A DNA stretch of 7,430 nucleotides from the NCBI GenBank assembly GCA_029881835.1, contig JAOULV010000065.1, positions 1 through 7,430 on the forward strand, written 5' to 3'. The position numbers and the translations under genes were made by a program. This document shows positions 6,857 to 7,430 of this stretch, piece by piece. Each line of letters opens with the position of its first letter. The stretch's first letter is position 1. The notes beneath the pieces were generated by a model. That model was not told the DNA's origin. It did not search any database and saw only the letters and a list, made by a program, of their open reading frames with translations. This DNA is from Rhodospirillaceae bacterium (GTDB lineage Bacteria > Pseudomonadota > Alphaproteobacteria > Rhodospirillales > Magnetovibrionaceae).

Positions 6857-7430
6857 TCAATCAAATGAAAGTGCGTCTTTTTCTATATCTACCTGGCTGA
6901 TGACGCGATTGCGACCAAGTTTTTTTGCGCTGTAAAGGGCTTGATCTGCCCTTTTGATAAGATCGGTTAATTTTTCGCCATATTTAAACTGCGATATACC
7001 AATTGATACGGTTATTTTGCCAAGGTCGGTATTGGTCTGGCGGTTAACCAGTTTTTTGGTTGAAATACGGGTGCGAATATTTTCGCCAACCGAATAGGCA
7101 CCATCAAGATTTGTGGTTGGTAAAATGACAGAAAATTCCTCGCCGCCATATCTTGCCGCAATGTCAGAACCTTTTACGGTTTTAGAAAGTGTTGATGCCA
7201 ACAACTTTAAAACCTCATCACCGACCTGATGACCGTAGGTATCATTAAATTTTTTAAAATAATCAATATCAATCATCATCAATGAAAGATCTTCTCCGTT
7301 TTCCATTGCATCGCGCGCTGCATGGCGCAATTCCATATCAAACATTTTACGGTTAGCAATACCGGTCAGGGAATCTGTTAATGCTTCTTTGCGCATATCT
7401 TCAAGGTCTTCGCGTAACTGGCTGACCTCG
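6857..7430 (-). CDS. GGDEF diguanylate cyclase, N-terminus outside the window
   Basis: The visible 190 residues form a complete GGDEF domain preceded by a helical linker. The frame stays open to the right edge with EVSQLREDLED ahead of the first internal Met, so the true start lies beyond 7430. GGDEF enzymes join two GTP molecules into the second messenger c-di-GMP. Features, numbered from the first visible residue, are DSLTGIANR (19-27), the metal-binding DIDYFKKFND (54-63), the active-site loop RYGGEEF (93-99), and the C-terminal ADQALYSAKKLGRN (161-174). The signature glycines and glutamates are intact, so catalysis is expected. The product-inhibition site, normally RxxD five residues before GGEEF, reads KGSD (86-89). 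The linker has heptad spacing, as in cyclases that transmit signals from an N-terminal sensor, which is not visible here. The TGA stop lies 10 bases before the CLC start. Confidence 0.93.
   Translation of the reverse strand, partial: EVSQLREDLEDMRKEALTDSLTGIANRKMFDMELRHAARDAMENGEDLSLMMIDIDYFKKFNDTYGHQVGDEVLKLLASTLSKTVKGSDIAARYGGEEFSVILPTTNLDGAYSVGENIRTRISTKKLVNRQTNTDLGKITVSIGISQFKYGEKLTDLIKRADQALYSAKKLGRNRVISQVDIEKDALSFD

Overview
The window is ordinary, densely coding bacterial chromosome. It most likely comes from an alphaproteobacterium of moderate GC, in the mid-to-upper 40s percent by eye. That placement rests on the alphaproteobacterial style of the UvrD/PcrA-like helicase and PrmA sequences, and on an AzlC variant of a kind I associate with that class. 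It is an inference, and I cannot name a genus. I see no rRNA, tRNA, CRISPR array, insertion sequence or phage gene.

Left side, plus strand (1-1845): the C-terminal 50 residues of a rhodanese-like sulfurtransferase run in from the left edge. An azlC-azlD pair follows, encoding a two-component branched-chain amino acid exporter; the two genes overlap by a TTGA start/stop junction. After an AT-rich 70-base gap comes an unrecognised small protein with one membrane segment followed by a charged coiled coil.

Right side, minus strand (1842-7430): four genes are read leftwards in tight succession. They are a GGDEF diguanylate cyclase (cut by the right edge), a CLC chloride channel/transporter with two C-terminal CBS domains, a UvrD/PcrA superfamily 1 helicase with the Tudor-like tail, and PrmA, the ribosomal protein L11 methyltransferase. 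The gaps are 10, 45 and 16 bases with the starts I prefer, so they look like one transcription unit. Their functions (c-di-GMP signalling, anion transport, DNA repair, ribosome modification) have no obvious common pathway.

The two halves converge at 1842-1845, where the stop codons of the small membrane protein gene and prmA overlap by four bases. A hairpin flanked by an A7 tract and a T7 tract sits exactly on this overlap and probably terminates transcription in both directions.

No clearly new biological system is visible. The points most worth a second look are the stop-codon-embedded terminator, the channel-type residue in the CLC protein, the altered inhibitory site of the cyclase, and the unknown small membrane protein.
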